DNA of 64,000 nucleotides from Rhodococcus sp. ARC_M5. GTDB lineage: Bacteria > Actinomycetota > Actinomycetes > Mycobacteriales > Mycobacteriaceae. Made by a program: the position numbers and the translations under genes. The stretch spans positions 434,001 to 498,000 of the forward strand of contig NZ_JALGQE010000001.1 of the NCBI RefSeq assembly GCF_022810405.1, read 5' to 3'. The notes beneath the pieces were generated by a model. That model did no database searches. It worked only from the letters and a program-made list of their open reading frames with translations, and had not been told where the DNA came from. Positions 10,901 to 25,900 of this stretch are shown here, in pieces; positions within the stretch are counted from its first letter, which is position 1, and each line of letters starts with the position of its first letter.

Positions 10901-13900
10901 CCGTACAGATTGACGACGCGGACCTCGGGCAACTGCGAGACGACCGATGCCGCTGTACTCGACGGCAACGCCTCTCCCGATGCGAACACTGTCCGAAGGC
11001 TCGTCGCGACTCGGACGCTCGGCTCACCGGCGAACACAGCGAGCATCGACGGTACGAAGTGCGCCACCGATACCGACTCTGCCGCGAACAACCGCGCAAG
11101 GTAGGCGGGATCCCGGTGTCCGTCAGGTAGTGCGATGACCAGTCGAGCTCCGATACGCAAGGGCCAGAACAGTTCCCACACCGACACATCGAACGTCACC
11201 GGCGTCTTCTGCACCACGACGTCGGCTCGATCGAGTGGATATCGGTCCTGCATCCATTCGAGACGGTTGACGATCGCGCGGTGATCGATCGTCACGCCCT
11301 TCGGACGGCCGGTCGAACCGGATGTGAACAGTACGTACGCACTGTTCCCCGGAACGGTCGTTCGCTCGGCATCGTCGATGGGCAGATCGGACAACGAGCT
11401 CAGATCGAGCCGGTCGACATGCACCACCGGCTCGACGGCGGTGACGCCGATCGCGTCCGCATCGGTGGTCAGCATCAGGGTGGCAGCGGACGTTTCCACG
11501 ATGTATTCGATGCGGTCCGAGGGCTGCTCGGGGTCGACAGGCACGTAGGCACCGCCGGCCTCGAGGATTGCGTAGATACCGATCAGGAGGTCGAATGATC
11601 GGTGCATGGCGATCGCCACGGTCGACTCGGGCCCGATTCCTTCGGCCACGAGGTACCGAGCGAGCCGATTGACGCGAGCCGAGAACTCCGCGTACGTCAT
11701 CGACGCGTCGCCGAACGTCAGGGCCACTGCGTCGGGAGTACGGCGTACCTGGGCACGGAAGGCATCGAGCAGAGTCCCTTCCGGAAGATCCCGGTCGGTG
11801 GCGTTCCACTCGTCGAGCAGCAGCGAACGTTCGGCGGCGGTGAGCAAGTCGATATCGCCGATCGCGGCAGTCGGATCGGCCGTGAACGCCGTCAGAATCC
11901 GTTCGACGCGCCCCAGCATCGCCGACACCTGGTCACGATCGAACAGATCCTCGAAGTACTTGAGCGTCAGCATGATTCGTTCGTTCGCGACGATCAGCAG
12001 AGTCAGTGGGTAATGGGTGCTGTCGTTGCTCTCCACCCCGGTCACAGCCATGCCGTCGATGTTCGACGCCTGTGCCGCCAGACCTGCTTCGTCCACCGGG
12101 TACGACTCGAAAACGGTCAACGTGTCGAACAGTGTGCCGACGTTCGCGGCGCGTTGAACCTCGGTGAGTCCGAGATAGTGATGGTCGAGAAGGTCTGCTT
12201 GCTCGCCCTGCAGTCGGACGAGTGCCTTCTCGATCGACTCGCCGGCGCGGGCGGCCACCCGAACGGGCAGGGTGTTGATGAACAGACCCACCATGGATTC
12301 GACGCCCGGCAGCCCCGCAGGCCTTCCCGAGACCGTAGCGCCGAACACGACGTCGTCACGGCCGGTCGACGCGGACAGCAGCAGACCCCACGCGGCTTGC
12401 ACCAGCGTGTTGACGGTGACACCGAGGCGTGCGCCCAGGTCGACCAATGCCTCGGACAGTTCGCCCGACAGTGGTAGTTCTACCGCGCCTGATCTCGAGG
12501 TGATCTCGCGACCGACGGCCGCGGGTGCCACCATCGTCGGTTCGGGAGCGTCGGCAAGTACCCGCGCCCACACTCGTGCGGACTCCGACCGGTTCTGCCT
12601 GGCGAGCCAGGACAGGAAGGTTCGGTAGGAGGGCACCCGAGGCAGCGCAGACCCATCACCGTGCACCGCGTACAGCACCAACAGGTCCTTCATCATCAAC
12701 GGCATCGACCAGCCGTCGAGGAGAATGTGGTGGTTGGCGAACAGCAGGCGGTAGTCGCTGTCGGTCAGTTTCACCAGGGTGAAACGAACGAGAGGCGCTG
12801 CGGCCGTGTCGAATCGAACAGCTTGCTCCTCGCTGCGGAGCTGCTCGTACGCTTCGGCGCGCTCGCCGTCGGACAGGTGCGACAAGTCGTGCTCGAACCA
12901 CGGTACGGCAACGTTTTCCACGACGACCTGGACGGTCGAACCGTCCGCCGTGGGTACGAATGCAGTCCGGAGGTTGTCGTAGCGGTCCAATAGCGCCTGG
13001 GCTGCTCCACGCAGACGACGTGCATCCACGTCGCCGGAGAGTGTCAACACCATCTGCATGGTGTAGACATCCACAGCCGACTCGGCCAACATCGCATGGA
13101 ACAGCAGACCCGACTGCAGCGGAGCCAGGGACCAGATGTCGGTGACACCCGGGTATCGATTCTCCGCAGCGTCGATGTCGCGCTGAGCGACGGCGACGAG
13201 CGGCACATCCGAGGGGGTCAGTCCCCCAGCGGTCCCGCTTTCGACGCGAACCGCGAGAGCAGTGAGAGCGTCGACCCATGTATCGGCCAAGTCCTGCACG
13301 GCGTCACGGTCGATGGCGCCGCTCGGGTACGCGAACGTCGCCGTCAACTCGATCTCGTTACCGGCTCCGCGCACGATCGCGTTGATGTCCACGGTCCTGT
13401 TCGCCGGCAGATCCGCGTCGCCGACGATGTCCAGCTCATCGAAATCACTTGCCGGAAGCCAGCCTTCGATTCCTTCCGGGATCTCGCCGGCAGAGACTCG
13501 CCCAAGGTAGTTGAAGCTGATCTGCCCGGACGGAAGTGCCGACAGTTCGGCTGCGGTGGCATCGTTGAGGAAGCGCAACAGTCCGTAACCCATGCCCCTG
13601 TTCGGCATGGCCAGTAACTGTTCCTTGACCGCTTTCACAGCACGGTCCAAGGCCGCGCCTCCACCGAATGCGTCCACGATGTCGACTCCGTCGAGATCGA
13701 GCCGTACGGGATATGCACTGGTGAACCACCCGACCGTGCGGGACAGATCGGCCCCGGGAATCAGTTCTTCTTCGCGGCCGTGTCCCTCGAGCTGGACCAG
13801 CGTCGACAACTCGTCGATGCCACGGGCAGCGCGCCATCGGACGACCGCCAACGCGAGCGCAGTGAGCAGGCCGTCGTTGACTCCGCCGTGGAACGCGTCC

Positions 13901-16900
13901 GGCACCGAGGTCAGCAACGCTCGAGTGACACCTACGGGCAGCACTACGGTCAGCCGATCGACGGTCGACTGAACATCCACGGACGGATCGAACGGCCGAC
14001 TGCCGAGCGTGGAATCGACAACATCGGTGACGCGCTGCCACATCGGCAGTTCGGAGAGTGTGTCGGCCTCGGCAGCGCGGTCCTTCAAGGCGTGGGCCCA
14101 GCGACGCTGCGAGGTACGCACTTCGGGAAGGACCGGATTCTGTCCCAGGGACACCTGCGCCCACGCAGATACGAAGTCCGGCACCAGAATTCGCCAGGAC
14201 ACACCGTCGACGACCAGGTGATGCGCCACCACGATCAGTCGCCCGGCGACCTCGGTACCCATGTCGAGCCAGACGAATCGGAGCATGCTCCCGGACCGTG
14301 GGTCGAGTCCAGCCATCGATTCGTTCACGGCGGCCGAGGCTGTGGCCAGTGCAGCGACATCGTCGGTTTCGGGAGCGATGTGGATGTGGTCAACGCAGTC
14401 GTCCACCGAGACGCTGCCGGGCTCGGAAATCTCGAGACCCCACCCCTGCTCGTCGTGAACGAGTCGAGCGCGTAGGCCGTCGTGCCGGTCCACCACTGCC
14501 GAGATCGTCGCAGCGATACCCTGCCGGTCGATTCCCACCGGCAGGTCCAGCGTGATGGACTGCACGAACCGATCGAAGGACCCACCCCGCTCGACCATCG
14601 ACTGCGCGAACGGAGTCAGGGGCATTCGGCCGATTCCGCCACCCGGTAGTTCGTCGAGAACAGCGGTGTCGGCGAGTGCGTCCTCGGTCGTTGCCACGGC
14701 CGCCAGCGCCGCTACGGTCTTGTGCTCGAACACATCTCGGGGTGAGATCACCACGCCACGAGCTCGAGCACGCGCTACCAGTTGGATGGACACGATGCTG
14801 TCGCCGCCGAGGGCGAAGAAAGAGTCGTCGGCTCCGACCAGGTCGAGACCGAGTACGTCCGCGAACACGTCACTGAGCACGCGTTCGACATCGTTCGCAG
14901 CTCCGCGATACTCCGCGGCACTGGCGAATACAGGTTCCGGCAACGCCTTGCGATCGAGCTTGCCCGACGGGCTCAACGGCAGGGCGTCGAGTACGAGAAC
15001 CTGGGCCGGGACCATGTACTCGGGTACCAGCGCCCCGGTGGCGAGCAGTAGCGCGTCGACATCGACGGCGTGACTGCCAGCGGGCACCACGTACGCGATC
15101 AACTGGTCGCTATGCACGAGCACCACCGCCTGAGCGACGGTGTCGTGTGAGACCAACGCCGATTCGATCTCACCGAGCTCGATACGCAAGCCGCGCAGCT
15201 TTACCTGGAAGTCCGAGCGACCGATGTATTCCAGTTCGCCTGTCGCAGACCACGTGACGAGGTCACCGGTTCGATACAACCGGCCGCCACTCGGATCGAA
15301 CGGGTCGGCGACGAAGCGGTCTGCGGTCAGATCGGGCCGGGAGTGGTACCCGCGGGCCAGCTGGACGCCGGCGAGGTAGAGCTCGCCCACCATTCCCACC
15401 CCGACGCCACGCAGTCGAGCATCGAGAACGTGCACGCGTGTGTTGAATACCGGGCGGCCGATCGGCACGCTCACGGTGTCCGCCGGGGAGAACTCGTGGT
15501 ACGTCACGTCCACGGCCGCTTCGGTGGGGCCGTAGAGGTTTACCAAACGGGCGGCCGGGACCGCCGTAGCGAAGGCGGTTGCGGTGGTCACCGGCAGCGC
15601 CTCTCCGGAGGCGAATACCCACCGCAGCGCGTCCGCACGCTGCGCCGTGGGTTCGGCGGCGAACACGGCCAGCATCGACGGCACGAAGTGCGCCACGGAT
15701 ATGCGTTCGGCGTGCATCAACTCGGACAGGTAGACGGGATCGCGGTGGCCGTCCGGTCTGGCGACGACCAGTCGTGCACCGACCTGCAAGGGCCAGAACA
15801 ATTCCCACACCGAGACATCGAACGTCACCGGAGTCTTCTGAACGACCACGTCGAGGTCGTCCAGAGGATAGCTGGTCTGCATCCACAGCAGGCGATTGAC
15901 GATTGCCTGGTGGCTGATGGCAACGCCCTTGGGCCGACCCGTGGATCCAGAGGTGAACAGAACGTAGGCAGTATTGGCCGGGTCGAGCGGTGACGACAGT
16001 TCTTCCGCTGCGACCGGACCTCCGTCGTAGGCGTCCAGGGTCAGTTCGTCCAAGCGAACGACCGACACGTCCTCATGATCGACGTCACCGAAGCCGTCCC
16101 GCGAGGTCGTCAGGACGAGCGTCGCTCCGGACGTCTCCAGGATGTAGCCGACTCGCTCGGCCGGCTGGTCCGGGTCGACAGGCACGTAACCAGCGCCTGC
16201 CTTGACGATGCCGTACAGGCCGATCATCATCTCCAGCGAACGACGCATCGCGAGCGCAACCAATGATTCCGGTCCGACTCCTTGCCGGATCAAGTACCGC
16301 GCAACCTTGTTCGCCCGTAGATCGAACTCTCGATACGTCAGCGATTCGGTGCCCAATGTCAGTGCCACCGAGTCGGGCGTGGCCGACACCTGCGCATCGA
16401 ACATCGACACGAGGGTTGCGTGCGCGTCGATATCACGCGCGGTGTCGTTGAGCTCCGCGAACATCGAGCGCTCGGTCGCACCGGTCAGATCGATATCCCC
16501 GACTGCAAGACTCCGGTCGTCGGCGACGGCCTCCAGGATGGTCTCCAGCCGCGTCATCATCGATGCAACCTCGGCGGCGGTGAAGGCATCGGTCGAATAC
16601 TTCAACTTGAAGTGCACACGGGTGTCGACGGCGATCAAGAGCGTCAACGGATAGTGTGTGGCGTCCTCGAGCTCGACGTCGGCCACCGACATGCCGTCGA
16701 TGTTTTCGGCCTGCGCGGCCAGCCCGGCCTCGTCGACCGGGTAGGACTCGAACACCGTCAAGGTGTCGAACAGGGCTCCGACACCGGCGGCACGCTGGAT
16801 CTCGTTCAGCCCCAGGTAGTGGTGGTCGAGCAGATCTGCTTGCTCGCCCTGCAGTCGGACGAGCATCGACTCGATCGACTCCGCACCGTCGAAACGCACT

Positions 16901-19900
16901 CGAACCGGGAGCGTATTGATGAACAGGCCCACCATCGATTCGACACCGGTCAGGCCGGCCGGACGGCCGGAGACCGTGGCGCCGAAAACCACGTCGCTAC
17001 TGCCGACGAGTCGACCAACCAGCAGACCCCAGGCTGCCTGTACCAACGTGTTGAGCGTGACGCCGATCCGAGCGCCTGCAGATTGCAGAGTCGAGGACAG
17101 TGACTCACTGAGATCGAGCGACAGCTCGGCCGTTTCGGCCGAGACAGCTCGGTTCTGATCCACGGTCGACAACAGGGTGGGTGCCTCGATGCCGGCAAGC
17201 GTCTCGGCCCACACCTGCCGCGAAGCCGACGCATCCTGACCCGCAACCCACGCGAGGAACGACCGGTACGATCGCACTCGGGGCAGCGCGGCACTGTCGC
17301 CACGTAATGCGTAGAGCGCCAGCAGGTCTCGCATCAACAGCGGCGACGACCATCCATCGAGCAACAGATGGTGGCTCGAGACCAGGAATCGTCGATCGTC
17401 GTCGGACATCCGCACGAGGGTGAAGCGCATCAGCGGCGCAGAGGTCAGGTCGAAGTGCTCAGCGAGATCCCGCGCTCGCACATCCTCGAAGGCAGCCTCG
17501 CGGTCCGACTCGGGCACACCGCTCAGATCTAGTTCGCGCCAAGGTACTTCGACGCGATCGAGCACCAGTTGCGCCGACAGCCCGTCATCGTTCTGCACGA
17601 ATGCTGCGCGCAGGTTCTCGTACCGATCGATCAGAGCCTGCGCTGCGTTGCGCAGACGCTCGGCATCCACAGTGCCCGTGAGCCGAAGCAACACACGCAT
17701 CGTGTACACATCCACGGAGGTCTGGGCGATGAGCGCGTGAAAGAGCAGACCGGACTGCAGCGGCGCCAGCGGCCAGATGTCGGTGACGCGTCCGAAGGTG
17801 CCTTCCCACACGTCGATGTCCTTCTGCGACACCGGTACCAGCGGCACATCGGACGGGGTCAGTCCCCCGGAACCGTCTACCGAGGAGTACTGCGCCAACG
17901 CCGTCAGCGCATCTGTCCACAGCTGCGCGAATTCGTCGACTTCGGATCGTGCGAGCAGCCCTTCCGGGTAGGTCAAACTCGCGGTCAATCGCGGACCGGC
18001 GGGAGTGTCCACCACCGCGGAGTTGATGTCGATGGTGGCGTTCGCCGGCATATCGGCATCACCGGGCGCACCGACGTCCGCGAGCACATCGGACGGAATC
18101 CAGGCACCGCCGGTCAATTCGGTGGAAATGCCCTCGGTCGACACCCGCCCCAGGTAGTTGAAGCTGATCTGAGGCGTCAGACCGACCGCCTCGAGGACCT
18201 TGGCCGTCTCGCCGTTGAGGTACCGCAACAGGCCGTAGCCCATGCCCTTGTCCGGCACGCGGAGCAGCTGCTCCTTGACTGCTTTGACCGTTGCTCCCAT
18301 GGCTGGGCCCGCTGCGAGGGCGTCGCGCAGATCGATCCCCTCCAACGCGAGTCGAACCGGGAAGGCGCTGGTGAACCAACCGACGGTTCGAGACAGGTCG
18401 GCGCCCGGGACGATGTCTTCCTCGCGGCCGTGGCCTTCGAGCTTGACTACGGCGTCGAGCAGGTCGACGCCGCGGCGTGCTCGCCACCGAGCCAGTGCCA
18501 ACACCAACGAGGCCAGCAGACCGTCGTTGACGCCACCGTTGAAGCGCGCAGGAACTGTCGTCGTCACCGCATCGGTCACCGCCTCCGACAGTTCCACGTC
18601 CACGCGGGACGTGGTGCCGAGAGTATCGATCCGGGGATCGAACGGACGCGACCCGAGCAGTGGATCCTCACCGGCCAGAACTTCGGTCCACCACGCAACT
18701 TCGGCCTCGCGCGCGCTTTCGTGCGCCGCGTCCACCAGCCCGTGCGCCCAGCGGCGCATCGACGTTCCCACAGCAGGCAACAGCACTTGCTGCTCGGCCG
18801 CTGCCTGGCTCCACGCGACCGCAAGATCGGGCAACAGGATGCGCCACGAAACACCGTCGACGACGAAGTGATGAGCGACGACGAGCAGGACGCCGGGACG
18901 CTGCGACGCGCCCTGTTCCGATGTGAAGTCGAACCAGACCAGCTCGAGCATTCGGCCCGCTTCGGGATCCAATCTTCCCTTCGCCGAATCGAGTTCGCGT
19001 TCCGAGCGAGCGATGAACTCCTCGTCGCCGACGGCCGCATCGAGTTCCACTCGCACAAGTGCGTCGGACACGTCTACGGCACCGACGGGGCGCACACCGA
19101 ACGTCCACTCTCCGCCCTCGGCTCGTTCGACGATCGAGCGCAACATGTCGTGGTGGTCCACCACGGCAGCCAGGGTCGCGGTCAACAATGCCCGGTCGAT
19201 ACCGACCGGCAGACCTACGGCCACCGACTGCGCGAACCTACCGAACCCGCCCGGAGACTCGAGAACGGACTTCATGATCGGCGTCAACGCCAGCGGGCCC
19301 ACGCCGCCGCCGGTGAGTTCTCCGACGACAACGCGTTCCTCGGCCGCACCGACGAAGGCAGCCACCTCGGCAAGACCGGCAACGGTCTTGCGCTCGAACA
19401 CATCCCGTGGACTGAACGCGACGCCCCGAGCACGAGCACGTGAGACGAGTTGAATCGATACGATACTGTCGCCGCCGAGTGCGAAGAACGACTCGTCGAT
19501 ACTGACCTGCGCCACGCCCAACACGTCGGCGAAGACCTCGGCGATGATCGTCTCGAGATCGTTGGTCGCCGCCCGGAATTGCTGTTGCTCGATGACCGGC
19601 TCCGGCAGAGCGGCACGATCCAGTTTGCCGACCGGAGTGAGTGGTACGGAGTCGAGCACCACGACAGCAGAGGGCACCATATGCGAGGGCAGCGTTCGGC
19701 CGACGAACGCGATCAGTTCGTCCACATCGACCGCAGTGCCGGACGTGGGCAGCACGTAGGACACGAGAACTGTGGCGCCGCTTGGCAGTGTTCGCCCGAG
19801 AGTAGCGGCGAACGAGACGTGCTCGTGGGCGGTCAAGGCGGAATCGATCTCGCCGAGCTCGATTCGGAAACCGCGCACCTTCACCTGGAAATCGGACCGT

Positions 19901-22900
19901 CCGACGAATTCGAGATTGATCGCCTGCGGGTCGGTCGACACCGCGTCGACGCCGTACGTCCACCGCACCACGTCACCCGTTCGATACATCCGGGTTCCTG
20001 GCTCGCCGAAAGGATTCGACACGAAACGATTCGACGTCAGTCCCGTGCGGTTGTGGTAGCCGCGAGCCAATGCGCCACCGGCGAGATAGAGTTCGCCGGC
20101 CGCACCGACCGGAACCGGGTTGAGCCGCTCGTCGAGCACGAGGGCCGACATCCCGTGGATCGGACGGCCGACCGAGATCGGCATCCCCGGCCGCAGCTCG
20201 GCGAAGCTGGAAATGATGGTGGTCTCGGTCGGTCCGTACCCGTTGAAGTACTTGCGCCCGGGTGCCCAGCGATTCAGCAGATCCGGGGTGGTGACGTCAC
20301 CGCCGACGGACACCACCTCGAGGCTGTCCAGGCCCGCAGGGTCGACTGTTCCCAGCACCGCCGGTGTGATGATCGTGTGCGTGACCCTTTCGGTCCGCAA
20401 CAGCTCGGCCAGATCGTCACCTCCGATGACCCCCGCGGGCACAACGACGAGGGTTGCCCCCTCGGAGAAGGCCGCCATCCATTCGAGCACGGACGGGTCG
20501 AAGCTCGGAGAACAGATGTGCAGAAACCTTGAGCCGGCCGACAAGTGGTAGAGATCGGTCGCGGCATCGAGCACGCCGCCCAGCCCGGTGTGGGTGACCA
20601 CCACGCCCTTGGGCAGTCCTGTCGAGCCCGAGGTGTAGATCATGTATGCCGCATCGGTCAGCGCCACCGGGCGCGAACGATCCGCATCGGTGATCGGATC
20701 GGCGGATCGACGCTCGCAAGCACCGGCGAAGTCCGGTGCGGCGATGTCCGTCCACTGCGTCGTGGACGGTAACGAGGCAACGTGCTCCGCCGCGGTGATA
20801 CCGAATACCGCCCCCGAATCGGACAGCATGTGGCGAACACGCTCGGCCGGATACGTCGGATCGATGGGGAGATGCGCCGCTCCGGCTTTGGCGACGGCCC
20901 ATACCGCACGCACCATGTCGTAGGAGCGCGGGAATGCCAGCGCGACAACCGAATCGGGGCCTGCCCCACGGGCGATGAGCTCACGTGCCATGCGGGTGGA
21001 TGCGACGTCGAGCTCGCGGTAGGTGATCGACCGGCCGTCCACGCGCACCGCCACCGCGTCCGGTTCGATCCGAGCGCCGGCGTCGAAGATCTCCGCCAGC
21101 GTCCCGCCATGGGTGACAGTGTCGCCGTGCACGTGGGTGAGCCACTCGTACTCGTCCACGTCCATGATCGCGAGGTCACCCACTGGGCGCGTCGGGGTCG
21201 CCACGACCGCGTCGAGCAGTCGCGTCAGTCGCTCGGCGAAGCGTTCGATCGTGTGGTCGTCGAAAAGATCACGTGCATAGGTGAATTCGGCCGCAATGCC
21301 GGTATGCATGCCGGTCTCATCGGTGTGTTCGTGCAACAGCAACGACAGGTCGAACTTCGAGACGTCGATATCGAAATCGACTGCAGAGACCTTCAGGCCG
21401 GGGAGCTCGAAGCTGGTGATCGGCAGATTCTGGAACGACAGGGCAACCTGGAACAACGGGTGACGCGCGGTGGATCGCTCCGGGTTCAGGATCTCGACAA
21501 GTCGCTCGAACGGAACATCGGCGTTGGCGAACGCCTTGAGATCGGTTTCGCGATTCGCCTCGAGAACACTGTCGAACCCGGCACCGGGATCGACGGCAGT
21601 GCGCAACACCAGAGTGTTGACGAACATGCCGACGACGTCGTCGAGCTGCGCTTCGCCGCGGCCCGCGATCGGAGTGCCGATGGCGATGTCGTGAGTGCCC
21701 GACAGTCGCGCCAACAGCACCGCCAGCGCAGTGTGCATGACCATGAACAGCGTGGTGCCCGAGCTACGAGCCACACCTGCAAGGGCACGGTGAAGTTCCG
21801 CATCGATGGTGAAGGAATGGGTGGCACCGACGAAGGACTGCACCGACGGCCGTGGCCGATCGGTGGGCAGACCCAGTTCTTCCGGCATTCCGGCCAACGC
21901 ACCACGCCAGTACTCGGCCTGGCGCGAGAGGATCGACTCCGGATCCTTCTCGTCACCGAGCAGCTCACGTTGCCACAGTGTGTAATCCGCGTACTGAACG
22001 GGAAGCGGAGACCACGCCGGTGGTTCACCCGCCGTGCGCGCCGCATAGGCGACCATGACATCACGGGTCAACGGGCCCATCGACCAGCCGTCGGCAGAGA
22101 TGTGGTGGGCGACGAAGACGAGCACGAACTCGGATTCGTTGACCTGCAGCAGTTCTGCGCGCAACGGCACTTCGTGGGTGACGTCGAAACCGGTATCGAC
22201 GAATTCGGTGATCCGCGTGATGATCTCGTTCTCCGAGACCGTGATCGGAGTCAGAACGGGCAGCGCCTCGGCCGTCGACAGCACAACCTGTGCGGCCAAC
22301 CCATCGGTTTCCGGGTAGATGGTGCGCAGGGCCTCGTGCCTACCCAGAACGTCCCCGACAGCCGCCTGCAGGGCATCGACGTCGAGCGATCCGGACATCC
22401 GAATCGCGACCGGCAGGTTGTTGGCCGCCGATTCCGTGTCGAAGCGGTTGAGGAACCACATACGTTGCTGCGCAAGGGACAGTGGGATCCGCGACGGGCG
22501 TACCCGTGCGGTCAGCGCCAGTCGTCCCCCGACGCCGGTGTGCGATTCCGCACGCACGGCGAGAGCCTCGACAGTCGATGCCTCGAACAAGGCCCGTACC
22601 GGAACCTGAGCATCGAGCGCTGCACCCAATCTCGAGACGACCTGTGTCGCGACGAGCGAGTTGCCGCCGAGAACGAAGAAGTCGTCGTCGAGACCGACGC
22701 GGGGCACCCCGAGCACCTCCTCGAACACACCGGCAACGATTTCTTCCACCGGGGTGGTCGGAGCCCGGAATGTTCGAGACTCGACCACTGGCTCCGGCAA
22801 TGCCTTGCGATCCAGTTTTCCCGATGCACCGACGGGCAGAGAGTCGAGGACGACGAAGGCGGAAGGCACCATGTACGACGGCAGAGCAGACGCAACGGTG

Positions 22901-25900
22901 GCCTGGACGATGCCGACGTCGACAGTGAAGCCAGGCGCAGGCACGACGTAGCCCACCAGTTGATCGTTTCGGACCAGAACGACGGCCTGTGCAATCGAAT
23001 CGTGCGCTGCCAGTGACGCTTCGATCTCACCGAGTTCGATGCGGAGTCCGCGGAGCTTGACCTGGAAATCGGTTCGTCCGACGTACTCGAGTTCTCCGGT
23101 GCGCGTCCACCGCACCAGGTCGCCGGTGCGATACATCCGCTCGCCGGGGCGTCCTGTGGACCGACCACCGACGAAAGGATTGGGCACGAATCGATCGGCG
23201 GTGAGGTCGGCACGGCCGAAGTAACCACGGGCGGTCTGTACGCCCGACAGATAGAGCTCGCCTGCGACGCCGACCGGAACGGGTCGCATCCTCGCGTCCA
23301 GGACGAACACCCGCGAGTTCCACACCGGGCGCCCCATGGGCGCGCTGGTACCGGGGAGAGACCAGCCTGCAACCCCTGCGACGGGACGCGCCGTGGCGTG
23401 AACCGTGAATTCGGTCGGTCCGTAGAGATTGTGCACACCGGCGTCGGGCACGACTCGCGCCACGTCGGACACCACGGAATTCGGCAGTGCCTCGCCGGCG
23501 ACGAGGACCAACTTCAGGCTTCGGCATTGCTCCACCGTCACCTGGGACACGAATGCCGAGAGCATGGACGGTACGAACGAGGTGGCCGTCACCGCGTGCT
23601 CGGCGATGATCCGTCCGAGATAGCTCGGATCTCGATGGCCGTCCGGCTCGGCAACGATCAGTTCGGCACCGGACGCCAACGCTCCGAACAGTTCCCACAC
23701 CGACACGTCGAAGGTGAACGGAGTCTTCTGCAGAACGACGTCCGAAGCCCCGATGGCATACCTGTCGACGATCCACGAAATCTGGTTGACGACCGAACCG
23801 TGGCTGACTGCAACGCCTTTCGGGCGCCCGGTCGAGCCCGAGGTGAAAATCACGTAGGCCAGCGAACCCGGCAGAGGGCGCGCGACGACATCGGAATCGG
23901 CCAGAGGGGCGTTCGAGAAGTCGCGATCGTCGAGGACGTCCACCAGCACGGTCGGCGCTGTCTCGGCGACCGAGAAGTCGTCGCGTGCTGTGGTCAACAC
24001 CAAGACCGGTTCGGCTACGTCGAGAATGTAGCGGTTGCGCTCGGCAGGTTGGTCGGGGTCGACCGGCACGTAGGCAGCTCCAGCGCGCAATACGGCGTAG
24101 AGGGACACCATCATGTCCAGTGAGCGACGCATGGCCACCGCGACGAGTCGGTCCGGAGCCGCGCCGAGAGTCACCAGCCTGCGTGCAAGCGAATTGACCC
24201 GCGAGTCGAATTCGGAGTATGTCAACGATTCGCCCTCGAACACGAGCGCAGTCCGGTCCGGAGCAACCTGCACCTGCTCATCGAAGAACCCGAGAAGAGT
24301 TGCCTGTGAATCGATCTCGTGCTCGGTGTCGTTCCACGAACTGAGCATCAGTCCACGTTCGACGACGTCGATCAGTTCGATGTCGCCCAGCGGAATCGTG
24401 GAATCCGTGATCACCGACTCGAGAATTCGTTCCAGCCGCTCCGCAAGTGCGGCAACCGTCGCCTCGTCGAACAGGTCTGTGGCATAGGTGAATTCGGCAG
24501 ACAGACCCTTGGCCTCGCCGGTGGCCGACATCTGTTCCGTAAGCGTCAACTGCAGATCGAACTTGGCCACCGAGGCGTCCAACTCGACGCTGTCGATGGT
24601 GAGGGCCGGAAGTTCGAGATGTGATGGTCCCAGGTTCTCGAACGAGAGCATCACCTGGAACAACGGATGCCGCGCAGTGGACCTCGACGGATTCAGAACC
24701 TCCACGAGTCTCTCGAACGGCACGTCCGAGTGCGCGAAGGCACCCAGCGCCGACTCCCGCGCGCGCACGAGCTGATCGTCGAACGACTCGTGACCGACGA
24801 CCCTGGTCCGGAGCACGAGTGTATTGACGAACATTCCGACGATGTCGTCCAGCGCTTGCTCACCGCGGCCCGCGACGGGTGTACCGATCGCGATGTCATC
24901 GGTGCCGGACGTGCGTGCGAGCAAGGTCGCCAGTGCGGCGTGGACGACCATGAACAACGACGCGTTGCGAGCCCGACCGAGCTCGAGCAGTCCGCTGTGG
25001 ATACGGGCACCGATCTCGAACTCGTAGGTACCCCCGCCGAACGACTGCGTGTTCGGACGCGGCCGGTCGGTCGGAAGATCCAGTTGATCGGGAAGGCCCG
25101 CGAGGGTGTTCTTCCAGTAGGCAACCTGCTTCGAGATCAACGAGGAGGGATCCTCTTCCGATCCGAGTGTCGTTCGTTGCCACATCGTGTAGTCCGCGTA
25201 CTGAACGGGAAGCGGTGCCCAGCCCGGAGACTCCCATTCGGTGCGCGCTGCGTAGGCGATCATGATGTCGCGAGCAAGCGGCCCCATCGACCAGCCGTCA
25301 GCCGAAATGTGATGCACGACAAGGGTCAACACGTGCTCGGACGGGCTGATCTCGAAGAGTCGAGCTCGCATGGGTACGTCGGCGGTGACGTCGAAACCGG
25401 TGGATGCGAGGTGGCGGATCGACCGCTGCAGCTCCGCCATCGTGGTCCGTACCGGCAACAGGTTGGGGACGATCTGTGCAGCGTCACGAACGACTTGATG
25501 CGGTCCGTCGGCGGAATCCGGAAAAACCGTGCGCAGCGATTCGTGCCGATCGATGACGTCCATGATTGCCACTTGCAGCGCGGCGACGTCCAGCGCGCCG
25601 GACAGGCGCAGGGCGATCGGCAGGTTGTACGTTGCCGAGTCGGTGTCGAATCGGTTCAGGAACCACATCCGCTGCTGAGCCAACGACAACGGAATGCGCT
25701 CGGGTCTTGTTTCCCGGCGCAGTGCAATTCGAGCACCGCGACCCGCTTCTTGCTCGACGCGAACCGCCAATTGGGCGACCGTCGACGACTCGAACAGGAT
25801 TCGGACCGGAACCTGCGCATCGAGTGCAGCGCCCAGCCGCGCGACGACCTGAGTGGCGATGAGCGAGTTTCCACCGAGCCCGAAGAAATCGTCGTCGAGC